NCBI GenBank assembly: GCA_027036675.1
Contig: JALWDW010000020.1
Coordinates: 1 to 38,496, forward strand
DNA from: Candidatus Dojkabacteria bacterium
GTDB lineage: Bacteria > Patescibacteriota > Dojkabacteria > SC72 > JAHDCA01
Length of the DNA: 38,496 bases
Direction of reading: 5' to 3'
In this document: in pieces, positions 7,758-15,520 of the stretch
How the letters are laid out: the number at the start of each line of letters is the position of its first letter
How positions within the stretch are numbered: position 1 is the first letter of the stretch
Position numbers and translations under genes: made by a program
Notes under the pieces: generated by a model
What the model saw: the letters and a program-made list of their open reading frames with translations, nothing else
Databases searched by the model: none
Told to the model about the DNA's origin: nothing

Positions 7758-9397
7758 TACTCCGACGCCACGCGTAAAAACTCCGTGAAGATCGGATGCG
7801 GATCCAACGGTCGGGCTTTCATCTCCGGATGAAATTGGGTTGCCAAGAAAAACGGATGATCAGGTAATTCAATAATCTCTGCCAACACACCGTCCGGCGA
7901 AGTGGCTGAAATCACCAAGCCGTTTTCCTCCAAAACGTTCCCGTATTCCGGATTCAATTCGTATCTGTGGCGATGCCTTTCGGAAATTTCCGTAGTACCA
8001 TATATTTTATGCGCCAATGTACCCTCTCGCACAACGGCCGGATACGCGCCAAGTCGCATAGAGCCACCATAATTTCCATCTCGCAAGAGTTTCTCTTGCG
8101 CCGGCATGATGGTGATGACTTTGTCTTTCGCATCGGGGTCCAACTCGTACGAAGTCGCCCCGGCAATACCGCATACATTTCGAGCGTACTCTATACTTGC
8201 CAATTGCATACCGTAACACAGCCCGAGAAACGGGATACCTTGCTCTCTGGCATATCGGATTGCGTTGATTTTGCCTTCTATCCCACTTGAACCGAACCCT
8301 CCAGGCACTACGATCCCGTCAAACTCTTTCAGCACGGCAATATCCTTGGCTCCCTTACCTTCAAGTTTTTTACTGTTGAACCAGTTTATATCAATATCTA
8401 CCCCGTTTTTGTATGCGGAAAACTTCAACGCTTCTATGACGGAAATATATGCATCTGTCAGCACAAAGTCACCAGTATCAAAATATTTGCCCACGACAGC
8501 TACGCGCACTTCCTTATTGTGCGGTTTGCTCGATCGGACAAACGTATCCCATTGGTCGGATTTCTTCGCACTGAACCTGGTACCTGGTATTTTCAGCTTT
8601 TCAATAATTAACCGGTCCAATCCTTCTGTCATGAAATTACCTGGTACGTCATATATTGACTTGACGTCAGGTGCCGATATTATCGCTTTTTTCGGTAATG
8701 AGCATGCTACGGACAATTTTTCTTTGCGCTTATCATCCATCTCTCGAGGCGACCGTCCGAGTATGATGTCTGGCGACACTCCAGTTTGTCGCATCGTACG
8801 GACCGCATACTGCGTAGGTTTTGTTTTCATCTCGCCTATCTTGCTTGGTATTGGAAGATACGACACCATCACAAACAATACGTCTTCCGGATGTTGATCT
8901 CTGAGCATCCGACCTGCTTCCAGGAACAAAATATTTTGGTATTCTCCCAAAGTTCCTCCGATCTCCACCATCACAATATCGGCGTTTTCTCTGCGACCGG
9001 CTTCTTTGATTTGTTCGATGACGGCAAACGGTACATCTGGGACGACATCGACGCATCTACCTCCATACCCGAGGGATCTTTCTTTCTGTATTACTTTCAA
9101 GTAAATCGAGCCGGTGGTCATGTAGTTGCTTCGTCGCAACGATTTGTTTAAGAAACGTTCATAATTACCCATGTCCTGATCACACTCATGCCCATCGTCA
9201 AGTATGAAGGCTTCGCCATGTTCGGTGGGGTTCATCGTGCCCGCATCCACATTGACGTATGGATCAATCTTGACGGCGGTCACGTTCAAGTTATGAAATT
9301 GCAGTATTTTCCCTATCGAAGACGAAGCTACTCCCTTGCCTACCCCGCTCATCACACCACCTACTACGAAAATGTATTTTCTAGGGAATTTCCGCAT
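7757..9397 (-). CDS. pyrG: CTP synthase
   Basis: Converts UTP to CTP using glutamine and ATP, the last step of pyrimidine nucleotide synthesis. The 546-aa length is standard. The N-terminal amidoligase domain has the P-loop region VVGGVMSGVGKG and the nucleotide/Mg segment KIDPYVNVDAGTMNP...HGEAFILDDG. The C-terminal class I glutaminase domain has the Cys nucleophile in FLGLCYGMQ, where most homologues read GICLGMQ, and the His/Glu pair in FHPEMKARP. ATG at 9397. A TATAAT-like -10 lies roughly 25 bp upstream. Convergent with ung. Confidence 0.97.
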   Translation of the reverse strand: MRKFPRKYIFVVGGVMSGVGKGVASSSIGKILQFHNLNVTAVKIDPYVNVDAGTMNPTEHGEAFILDDGHECDQDMGNYERFLNKSLRRSNYMTTGSIYLKVIQKERSLGYGGRCVDVVPDVPFAVIEQIKEAGRRENADIVMVEIGGTLGEYQNILFLEAGRMLRDQHPEDVLFVMVSYLPIPSKIGEMKTKPTQYAVRTMRQTGVSPDIILGRSPREMDDKRKEKLSVACSLPKKAIISAPDVKSIYDVPGNFMTEGLDRLIIEKLKIPGTRFSAKKSDQWDTFVRSSKPHNKEVRVAVVGKYFDTGDFVLTDAYISVIEALKFSAYKNGVDIDINWFNSKKLEGKGAKDIAVLKEFDGIVVPGGFGSSGIEGKINAIRYAREQGIPFLGLCYGMQLASIEYARNVCGIAGATSYELDPDAKDKVITIMPAQEKLLRDGNYGGSMRLGAYPAVVREGTLAHKIYGTTEISERHRHRYELNPEYGNVLEENGLVISATSPDGVLAEIIELPDHPFFLATQFHPEMKARPLDPHPIFTEFLRVASE

Positions 9398-9485
9398 GTG
9401 AATATAGAAAAATTATGAGTGATTATATCAGTAAATTTCCAGAACCTGAAAATTTTTCGTAAGCTTGGCAATACGTACAATTTAC

Positions 9486-10394
9486 TTAGAGGCCGGATTT
9501 ACACCGATTATTCCTTCTATGCCTTGCAAGTCTTTGACTTTTCCTGCCCAGTTTCTTCAGTAATTTGTTTTCACCCCACGATCTCACCATACGCTCGGTG
9601 ATCGGCGTCGCTTGATTCCACATCACATTGTAAATAGCCCTAAGACTTGATGATAGCGCACTGCTTTTAATCGCCATTCCCCATACTTCATCGCCTTCGG
9701 CGCAAGCCATATTTACATACTCGCCCTGTATCTCGAGACGGAGATACATTTGAAAAGCATAGTTGTCAATATACCTGATATTGTTGCGAACCAAATAATC
9801 TCTGTTTCTGCCATATTGATAGGAGATCACATGCTTGGTCCAATCGTTCAACGGCACCAATTCTTTATCTTCCCCGTCTGGCGCTCGCTTCATCGACTTA
9901 TCTATCACTTCGTTGGTCCATTCCTCTCCAAGCGCATCCATAGGCATAAGATGCGTCCATGCATAAGTTGGTATTCCCAGCTCCCCGGACAATGCAAAGA
10001 CTCTTTTGACTCCTTCGACGCCTGGATAATACCGTACATCCGTATTTGTTTCACCCTTGTGATAATCACGCTTCAAATCTGGAAGAATGTGAACAACATC
10101 AGCCTCCAATGCAAACAATTTATTTCTACGTTTTCTGATAATTTTCCTTAGTTCCGAAGGGTTCTTCCCTTTCACCTTCGTTTGTTGTTTGGTAAAACCG
10201 TCACTTTGTTCCAGTTCCACTAGACCTTTCAGCGAAAGGCTCATCAATATGTCATAAATCGTCGTCCTAGGAATATTAACCAACTTAGAAATTTTATAAG
10301 GAGATAAATCGTCATGTTTGATACAAACTAAATAGACTTCAATCTCTTTTTCGCTAAGCCCAAATTGTTCCAAGACCTTTCGCACTCTTTTCAT
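9486..10394 (-). CDS. TrmB-family transcriptional regulator
   Basis: Winged-helix regulator of the TrmB type, a family best known in archaea as sugar- or metabolite-responsive repressors. The N-terminal region (KVLEQFGLSEKEIEVYLVCIK, then PYKISKLVNIPRTTIYDILMSLSLKGLVEL) is a textbook TrmB helix-turn-helix. A basic coiled region follows, then a C-terminal domain of about 190 aa (VRYYPGVEGVKRVF ... GMAIKSSALSSSLRAIYNVMW) resembling the PLD-like effector-binding domain. The ATG at 10394 is chosen because the TATAAT at 10404-10409 puts the transcript start within a few bases of it; ATG 10400 is an alternative. A 14-bp palindrome sits in its own promoter, so autoregulation is likely. It is divergent from the tRNA-like gene. 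Confidence 0.82.
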   Translation of the reverse strand: MKRVRKVLEQFGLSEKEIEVYLVCIKHDDLSPYKISKLVNIPRTTIYDILMSLSLKGLVELEQSDGFTKQQTKVKGKNPSELRKIIRKRRNKLFALEADVVHILPDLKRDYHKGETNTDVRYYPGVEGVKRVFALSGELGIPTYAWTHLMPMDALGEEWTNEVIDKSMKRAPDGEDKELVPLNDWTKHVISYQYGRNRDYLVRNNIRYIDNYAFQMYLRLEIQGEYVNMACAEGDEVWGMAIKSSALSSSLRAIYNVMWNQATPITERMVRSWGENKLLKKLGRKSQRLARHRRNNRCKSGL

Positions 10395-10403
10395 TGCCAT
10401 ACT

Positions 10404-10433
10404 ATTATAGCCAGTGTCGACACTGACCGTCAA
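10404..10433 (-). promoter_or_regulatory. Strong sigma-70 promoter of the TrmB-type gene
   Basis: On the minus strand TTGACG (10433-10428) and TATAAT (10409-10404) are separated by 18 bp, close to consensus. The predicted start falls around 10397, so the messenger would be essentially leaderless for the ATG at 10394. Confidence 0.65.
10412..10425. promoter_or_regulatory. Palindromic operator candidate CAGTGTCGACACTG
   Basis: Perfect 14-bp palindrome lying wholly inside the -35/-10 spacer of the regulator's promoter, an arrangement typical of a repressor operator. TrmB-family proteins bind palindromic sites, so the adjacent gene product is the likely ligand. I saw no second copy of the full palindrome in this window. 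Confidence 0.55.
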
Positions 10434-10435
10434 GT

Positions 10436-10464
10436 TAGACAGTCGATCAATTTTACTCTATACT
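10436..10464 (+). promoter_or_regulatory. Promoter candidate for the tRNA-like gene
   Basis: TAGACA (10436-10441) and TATACT (10459-10464) with 17-bp spacing, placing a start near 10471, ten bases before the tRNA-like gene. Its -35 lies back to back with the -35 of the divergent regulator promoter, so one bound protein could affect both. Confidence 0.45.
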
Positions 10465-10480
10465 CAAGTACTTTGCTTAT

Positions 10481-10555
10481 GGGGGGGTAGTTTAATAGCA
10501 AAATATATATTGGAAACAATATATGACGTCGGTTCAAATCCGACCCTCTCCACCA
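10481..10555 (+). tRNA. Atypical tRNA-like gene with encoded CCA
   Basis: A 75-nt cloverleaf is recognisable. The acceptor is GGGGGGG/CCTCTCC with two G-U pairs, A73 and an encoded CCA. The D-stem is GTTT/AAAT. The T-arm GTCGG-TTCAAAT-CCGAC is perfect. The anticodon arm is abnormal: the only pairing register gives an AT-only stem (10506-10510 with 10519-10523) and an 8-nt loop TGGAAACA with a 4-nt variable region. The D-loop AATAGCA lacks the usual GG. A 7-nt loop in standard register would read TTGGAAA (GGA, serine), but then the stem does not pair and there is no long class II variable arm. The identity is therefore undetermined. It may be a tRNA pseudogene, an unusual decoding tRNA or a tRNA-like element. 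Confidence 0.6.
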
Positions 10556-10567
10556 AACAAAATAGAT

Positions 10568-11575
10568 ATGATGAATATTACAAGCACTTTAAACAAATTG
10601 ATATCTACCGTACCTGATTATCAGCTTACCAAGAAAGATCGCAAGCAGGTTAAATTCGAAGGGATGGATGAATACATTTTTCATAAGATTAAGTCGTCCA
10701 GGTACACTGGATCTGCTATACCTCCGGAACTGGCCGAGAAAGTACGGGATATCATCCGAGATACTGTCAATAACAATAAGCCTATTCATATATCGATACC
10801 TTTTGGTGGCTACAAAAAGCCTCAATTTTCCTCCGCCCCACATCTTGATTGGGCGGAAGTTTTCAATACAATCCAACTCAGAGAGTATCTGACTCCCATA
10901 GCGACTGCATATCCTCCGGGAGTCGTCATTGAATATTTTTCAGATGAAATATTTGTTTCTCGTATGAACAATATTCCCCAATCCGATCTGGACTTATACA
11001 ATGGTGAATTTGCATCACTCATAAAGTTTATGAACAAATTTACAACAAAAAATATGATTTTCAGATTCTCAAAAATACGTGACCAGATCACTTTTGAAGA
11101 GTTGCATCGAAGATTCGATAGAGAAATGGTTAAATTACGGAAGGATTGGAATTCTTTGACTGAAGTTGAGAAGTCTTTTCGGTTGCGTAAGGCTGAAAGA
11201 AATTACAACCAAGATCTATCATCTGTATCAAAGCAAGAGAGACATGAACTATTATTGAACTCAACCCTCGTGCATGACGCCTTTATCTTCGGAGACTGGG
11301 ATCATGGCGTATCATGGGCCTTTGCTGATGATATGATCCCGGTCGGATTTAGATATACAGGTACCTGGGGTGTTCACATAAAGTCTTCTCGCAGTAGTAC
11401 AGTGCAATTCTGGGTCGGCAAAGGGGGAATGCGAATACACGATGATTGTCCAATCTCGACGATTCTCACCTACAAACAGTATGTGAAATCAGGCAAATCC
11501 ACTATTAAAGTAGATACCGTCGTCCAACATATTTCGCCGATACTAAAGGCCATTGAATTCTTCAATTGTGGCTAA
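10568..11575 (+). CDS. Unknown protein, possible remote isocyanide synthase (DIT1/PvcA) relative
   Basis: A 335-aa soluble protein starting at ATG 10568 (or 10571), 13 nt after the tRNA-like gene; the longer frame would start inside the tRNA and is rejected. Visible pattern: IHISIPFGGYKKP (about residues 80-92), PHLDWAEVF, YLTPIATAYPPGVVIEYFSDEIFV (about 115-140), a charged helical middle, and ALVHD-like then GVSWAFADDMIPVGFRYTGTWGVHIK near residue 270. The order 'P-basic-P, then L..I...YPPG..I...SDE..V, then Y......L' recalls the DIT1/PvcA isocyanide synthase fold, which builds isonitriles on Tyr or Trp. That is an inference from a few residues and spacing only. The gene ends before a spacer holding an R4 module. 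It may be co-transcribed with the tRNA-like gene. Confidence 0.45.
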   Translation: MMNITSTLNKLISTVPDYQLTKKDRKQVKFEGMDEYIFHKIKSSRYTGSAIPPELAEKVRDIIRDTVNNNKPIHISIPFGGYKKPQFSSAPHLDWAEVFNTIQLREYLTPIATAYPPGVVIEYFSDEIFVSRMNNIPQSDLDLYNGEFASLIKFMNKFTTKNMIFRFSKIRDQITFEELHRRFDREMVKLRKDWNSLTEVEKSFRLRKAERNYNQDLSSVSKQERHELLLNSTLVHDAFIFGDWDHGVSWAFADDMIPVGFRYTGTWGVHIKSSRSSTVQFWVGKGGMRIHDDCPISTILTYKQYVKSGKSTIKVDTVVQHISPILKAIEFFNCG

Positions 11576-11981
11576 AGGTAAACTTGAAGTACTTACCTGT
11601 GTACCACATATATGCATGAAATATTCCAATTTTCTCTTGAGTCCTGATAAACTTCCCTATGGATACAGACTTGCTAAGCTGTGCACCGTACCACAAAACT
11701 AAACATAGAGCGAGTTGAGGTAGCCTCTGTCCTGGCAGGGAAAATGTCCCCAGGTAAACGCCCTCACGGCACGCATTACATAGCAATTGTTGCAAGTATG
11801 CGGTATCTGTATATGCCGTATACACACTGTTTTGCATATTCGCACTGGACAAGTTATCGTCTACAATCCATATGGCGACAACATTCTTAGTTAGTCAGTG
11901 TGTATGAAGACCGGGTCCTAACCCCGACCTTGAGTGAGGCCCCTCACACACCACGACGGGCAGGGAATGGCACTGGAGCAG
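11576..11981. other. Non-coding spacer containing module R4
   Basis: No gene is supported. Most of the spacer is the R4 module (11738-11931). The flanks 11576-11737 and 11932-11981 show nothing I can name, apart from a CAGGGAATGGCAC string near 11961 that resembles the beginning of R5. Confidence 0.6.
11738..11931 (+). repeat. Dispersed module R4, copy 1
   Basis: About 195 bp from GGGAAAATG to TAACCCCGACCTT, matching 35539-35732. The first 105 bp align without gaps at roughly three of four positions identical (shared strings include GCAATTGTT/ACAATTGTT, CGGTATCTG and GTTTTGCATATTCG). After a looser stretch the last 60 bp match again (CAACATT, GAAGACYGGGTMCTAACCCCGAC). Confidence 0.75.
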
Positions 11982-12353
11982 TCAAATAAACAATGATAAC
12001 CCGGACACCACGATTACCACTATCAACCCGACCCACAACGGCAAAATGCCAAACCCCGCGGACACAAATACCGCTCCGACCGTGATCCCTCCGATGATAC
12101 CGACCTTCGTCGGTGTGACCAGATCGTGCTTATCATTTGGCGCCATGATAAACCTGGCTTCAAACAAATAAACGGCGATACTCAAAACCGAACTAAACGC
12201 CAACCCCAACAAGAAAGCTGTCAACAATATGTTCTTCCATTCAAATTGCCCCTCCACAACAGGTACGAAACCGGGCAAATTAAATAAATATGACAAAAAC
12301 GTAACCGCTACAATTCCAAGAATAAACTGATATATAACGTACTTTTTAATCAT
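11982..12353 (-). CDS. Small four-helix membrane protein
   Basis: A 123-aa hydrophobic protein with four predicted membrane segments (about 6-25, 40-65, 83-100, 104-123). A short polar loop, APNDKHDLVTPTK, lies between helices 2 and 3. The N-terminus is MIKKY, consistent with a cytoplasmic N-terminus. No family is recognised. It is divergent from the response-regulator gene, with 123 bp between the start codons, and the two could share regulation. ATG at 12353 is the only sensible start. Confidence 0.6.
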   Translation of the reverse strand: MIKKYVIYQFILGIVAVTFLSYLFNLPGFVPVVEGQFEWKNILLTAFLLGLAFSSVLSIAVYLFEARFIMAPNDKHDLVTPTKVGIIGGITVGAVFVSAGFGILPLWVGLIVVIVVSGLSLFI

Positions 12354-12476
12354 GATATATAGGACGTTTCATCAAGTTCAAATAAAAGTTATCCTCATGA
12401 CACCATTACATAATACTACAGATCCATAGAAATTGTGGATATGTAATTGGCTATATAAAATAAACGATAATTTCAA

Positions 12477-13199
12477 ATGAGAATCTTATTGATAGACGAT
12501 TACAAAACAATCTCACAAATCATAGGTTCATCCCTTGAAGCCTATGGATTCACCCTTCGCAAAATATCCTCCGATATGGTCGATGCAAAAAACATCAAGA
12601 AAAATAAATACAACCTGATCATCATCAATACAAACCTGGCGACCCGCGACGCGTTTTCACTCGTCAAAGGGCTGCGCAATCACCACGTGTGGTCATATAT
12701 CATAGGTATCACCAGCGTTACCAAATGGAAACACACTGTTCGTTTTCTGAATGCCGGAGCAGACGATATCATCAAATTCCCGTTCCCATTTCAAGAATTA
12801 CTTGCACGTATCCAGGCTCTGCAGAGACGTCCCAAACTTACAGCAAAAGAGGTCATCGACTTTGACGGATATAAATTGGACCTTGTGCAAAGGGAATTAA
12901 AATATGACGGAAAACCCATCCCGTTGCGTCGAAAAGAGTTTCAGATCCTCGAATATATGGTACGAAACAAAAACCGACCTATCAGTCGCAGCGAACTGAT
13001 GGACAACGTATGGGATTATAGTCGCATCATCTCGTCAAATACCATAGATGTGCATGTCAACAATATACGCCAACGTCTGAAAGACGTGCGAAAAGGTGAA
13101 AATATTGACTCAATCAAGACCGTACATGGGTTTGGCTATATGTTTCACGAGCCGACACCCAAATACAACAAAAAGAAGTCCACAAAGAAGGCGAAGTGA
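12477..13199 (+). CDS. OmpR-type response regulator with substituted phospho-acceptor
   Basis: A 240-aa two-domain protein: receiver (1-115) and OmpR/PhoB winged-helix DNA-binding domain (about 128-228; LRRKEFQILEYMVRNKNRPISRSELMDNVW and the closing TVHGFGYMF are diagnostic). The acidic pair D7-D8 is present. The phospho-acceptor position, normally Asp in a strand such as LVLLD, is Asn51 (LIIINTNLATRD), and the conserved Lys before Pro is displaced (IIKFPFPF in place of a TKPF pattern). It therefore probably works without phosphorylation, like other pseudo-receiver regulators. No histidine kinase is nearby. The basic tail KKKSTKKAK is unusual. Its stop is 3 bp from the convergent dnaN stop. 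Confidence 0.88.
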   Translation: MRILLIDDYKTISQIIGSSLEAYGFTLRKISSDMVDAKNIKKNKYNLIIINTNLATRDAFSLVKGLRNHHVWSYIIGITSVTKWKHTVRFLNAGADDIIKFPFPFQELLARIQALQRRPKLTAKEVIDFDGYKLDLVQRELKYDGKPIPLRRKEFQILEYMVRNKNRPISRSELMDNVWDYSRIISSNTIDVHVNNIRQRLKDVRKGENIDSIKTVHGFGYMFHEPTPKYNKKKSTKKAK

Positions 13200-13202
13200 A
13201 AC

Positions 13203-14354
13203 TTACAACCTCATCGGCATGATCAGATGCAAGAAATCTTCATCGTCTTTGATCCTAAATACACCGGCCTGTTCCGGAGTGGTCGTTTCCAACACAATCT
13301 CCTGGGCACTGATATGTGAAAGGAAATCTCCCACAAATTTCGCACTGAATGCCATATGTATATCGTCCCCCTCAATCTTGGCGTTGAAGGTACTTTGGTT
13401 GCTTCCCAACTCGGCCTGGGTCGCAGATAATTGAATCGTACCGGACTTGGCATCAATTTGAAATTCCACTTTGTTGCCAAAAATATTTCTTGCGATGATA
13501 TTGACTATCTTCAAAGAATTTTGCAGATCATCCTTGGCAAAAACAGATCGTGTGCGATGCTCCTCAGGTATCACAGCTTTGTATCTCGGGTATACACCGT
13601 CAATTACTCGAGCGCTAAGTTCGATACCGTTGAATTTAAACACAACTTGATTCAACTTTTCCAGCATATACACCTCAACCAAGTTTTGCGAATCGTCCTC
13701 GGCAAATTCGGACACTATCGCCGACAACTCGCCAAAAGCCCGCGCGGAAACCAAGATTTCCACAGGTGCCGTAGCTTCCTTATCTACATTTGCCGGAGAA
13801 ACGAGCTCTATATTTTGCCTCGACAGCCGCAAACCGTCTGCCCCGACAAAAGTAGCGTTTTTCTGTTCCAGCTCTATCAAGATACCAGTCATTACTGGTT
13901 TGATATCGTCGTTGGCAGTGGCGAACGAAACTCTTTGGTGTACTAGATTCACCTGTTCCGGAGTCAGCAAAAACAAAGGCTTGTCATCTTTCTCCGGAGA
14001 TGGCGGAGTCGGATACTCATCCGGACGTATCGTGTTGCACGTCGTAGAGTTGGCCTCTGTACTTACCATAAACTTGGTCCCTTGAAGTTCCGCGTTGATC
14101 TTGTCTTCTCTGACAGTATTGACAAATTCGGATAATTCTTTTGCCGGCACAGTCGTATTACCACTTTTCTTGACATCGGTACCGATCCAACTCTTGATAC
14201 CCAACTCAAGATCGGTTGCGACCATATTAAGCTTGCCTTTCTCGGCGGAGATATAGATATTGCTCAATATCGGAAGCCCTGATTTGTTGTTTATTATACG
14301 TTTCAAAGCGTTTAAGTGCTTGGACAACGTATCTTGATTGGAGACAAATTTCAT
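13203..14354 (-). CDS. dnaN: DNA polymerase III beta sliding clamp
   Basis: Ring-shaped processivity factor tethering the replicative polymerase to DNA. The 383-aa length and three-fold clamp architecture fit the family. The N-terminus MKFVSNQDTLSKHLNALKRIINNKSGLPILSNIYI and the C-terminus IMPMRL are characteristic, the latter nearly identical to the E. coli end. ATG 14354. It lies on the other side of the origin-like spacer from dnaA and is transcribed away from that spacer. Convergent with the response regulator, with a 3-bp gap and no terminator visible. Confidence 0.96.
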   Translation of the reverse strand: MKFVSNQDTLSKHLNALKRIINNKSGLPILSNIYISAEKGKLNMVATDLELGIKSWIGTDVKKSGNTTVPAKELSEFVNTVREDKINAELQGTKFMVSTEANSTTCNTIRPDEYPTPPSPEKDDKPLFLLTPEQVNLVHQRVSFATANDDIKPVMTGILIELEQKNATFVGADGLRLSRQNIELVSPANVDKEATAPVEILVSARAFGELSAIVSEFAEDDSQNLVEVYMLEKLNQVVFKFNGIELSARVIDGVYPRYKAVIPEEHRTRSVFAKDDLQNSLKIVNIIARNIFGNKVEFQIDAKSGTIQLSATQAELGSNQSTFNAKIEGDDIHMAFSAKFVGDFLSHISAQEIVLETTTPEQAGVFRIKDDEDFLHLIMPMRL

Positions 14355-14632
14355 ACTGAGAGTATACTACATATCCGGTAATTTACGCCAGAAAATTTTC
14401 CTACAATTCTATTTCTGCCGGTAATATGAGTTTTGGTACCATGTGCTTTAAATGGGTGGGGACCTATTTGCCAGAAATACAAGGGAACCACATATCGCCC
14501 ATAAAAGTCGTCGAACAGGAGTCTTGACTGATATTTTCAATGAAGCCTCTCCCCCGATCTGACGGTTGGGGAACTGTGCCGGAGGCATTAAAACTGTACC
14601 CGCGGTTACGGTAGCTGGTGAGATGTACTGAG

Positions 14633-14645
14633 TGTAAATTTTACA
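14633..14645. repeat. Degenerate R1 palindrome
   Basis: TGTAAATTTTACA, a shortened near-palindrome occupying the same place after the shared upstream module as R1 copy c does at 392. This supports common descent of the two spacers. Confidence 0.4.
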
Positions 14646-15038
14646 ATCCCCTATCGTATATATTTCTTATATAAAATACAGTCGCAGTCATAGTAGGTAC
14701 TGTGCATAATTTGGATAAGTTGCGATGGTGAATTCGGATTTATTGTCGTTACGGCGATTCCACGAGAGGGAATGTAATTCATCGTTTGTGGAAACTTTTA
14801 TCGCGATATTTTGTCCATCGTAAGCAAATACTTTGTGAAAAAGCGGATAGTGGATACATAGGCATTGTGGATTAGTTTTGCGGATAAGTGCGGGATAAGT
14901 CGTGGGCCATGTGTATAATACATGAACACAGTATCATTGCTGCAATAAGATTTGTTGAATAAGCCTGTGTGCGGACGGAGGTCGGCGGAAATAAGTTATT
15001 CAGACTTATACGAGGTTATCATCAAGTTAACCACATAG

Positions 15039-15047
15039 TTATCCACA
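15039..15047 (+). promoter_or_regulatory. DnaA box, perfect consensus
   Basis: TTATCCACA exactly. A one-mismatch box, TTAACCACA, lies 12 bp upstream in the same orientation (15027-15035). Confidence 0.65.
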
Positions 15048-15211
15048 GTGTTTAAGGTGTCCAGCCTAGTTCCCTGAACGGCGGGTCGGGTGGAGAGCTT
15101 TTGTTGCGGTTTTCACATTGCGTGCAGGTCGTTGGTAGTTGCGACCGCAGGTCGCGGTAGGCTCGGTTGAGTGCAACTGTGGGCAGTGGCAGGCTCAGTT
15201 ACTACCGTGGA

Positions 15212-15233
15212 TGAAAATTTAATGAAAAATTAA
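15212..15233. repeat. Palindromic repeat R1, copy d
   Basis: TGAAAATTT-AATG-AAAAATTAA, an imperfect copy in the origin-side spacer. Confidence 0.5.
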
Positions 15234-15340
15234 CCCCTCAGTCGTTCCACCAGATGCTGTTTGTTTGTGGCATGTGTGCGATCTGCGGTTCCGTACCGCT
15301 GGTATCCAGCCTGCTGGGTGATGGAGCCTTTCTGCACGAA

Positions 15341-15362
15341 TGAAAATTTAATGAAATTTTCA
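15341..15362. repeat. Palindromic repeat R1, perfect copy
   Basis: TGAAAATTT-AATG-AAATTTTCA, a perfect 9-bp inverted repeat, 129 bp from the previous copy in the same orientation and followed, like it, by a CCCCTC string. Confidence 0.65.
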
Positions 15363-15520
15363 TCCCCTCGGCGTGATCCCCCGACCGTAGGGTCGTAGGA
15401 AATAGAATTTGCGCCTATTGCGATCAGAAATAGAGTACAGCGGTCCGTCTTATGACAGCGGATTTTTGCCCAGACAAGAGGGCCTCAAATCCGGGTCAGA
15501 AGCCTGCCTGCAACGCAGTG

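Larger units (their letters stand above)
14355..15520. other. Candidate replication origin (oriC) spacer with repeats
   Basis: A 1.17-kb gene-free stretch between dnaN and dnaA. The centre (about 14690-15060) is AT-rich and carries DnaA-box-like 9-mers: perfect TTATCCACA at 15039-15047, TTAACCACA at 15027-15035, TGTGGATTA at 14866-14874, TGCGGATAA at 14879-14887 and TTTGGATAA at 14710-14718. Further GGATAA/GGATAC motifs sit nearby. The flanks hold R1 palindromes (14633, 15212, 15341), a copy of the module also at 332 (about 14575-14636), and GCGACC/GGTCGC hairpins near 15135. Origin function is inferred from dnaA/dnaN context plus the boxes. Confidence 0.65.

Noticed and set aside
8007-8219. 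Frames antisense to pyrG and similar long shadow frames under gdhA, metG and ftsK
   Set aside because: They lie antisense or out of frame within well-supported genes and have no independent features.
10523-10567. Upstream extension of the gene after the tRNA-like element
   Set aside because: That start lies inside the tRNA T-arm region; ATG 10568 is the natural start.
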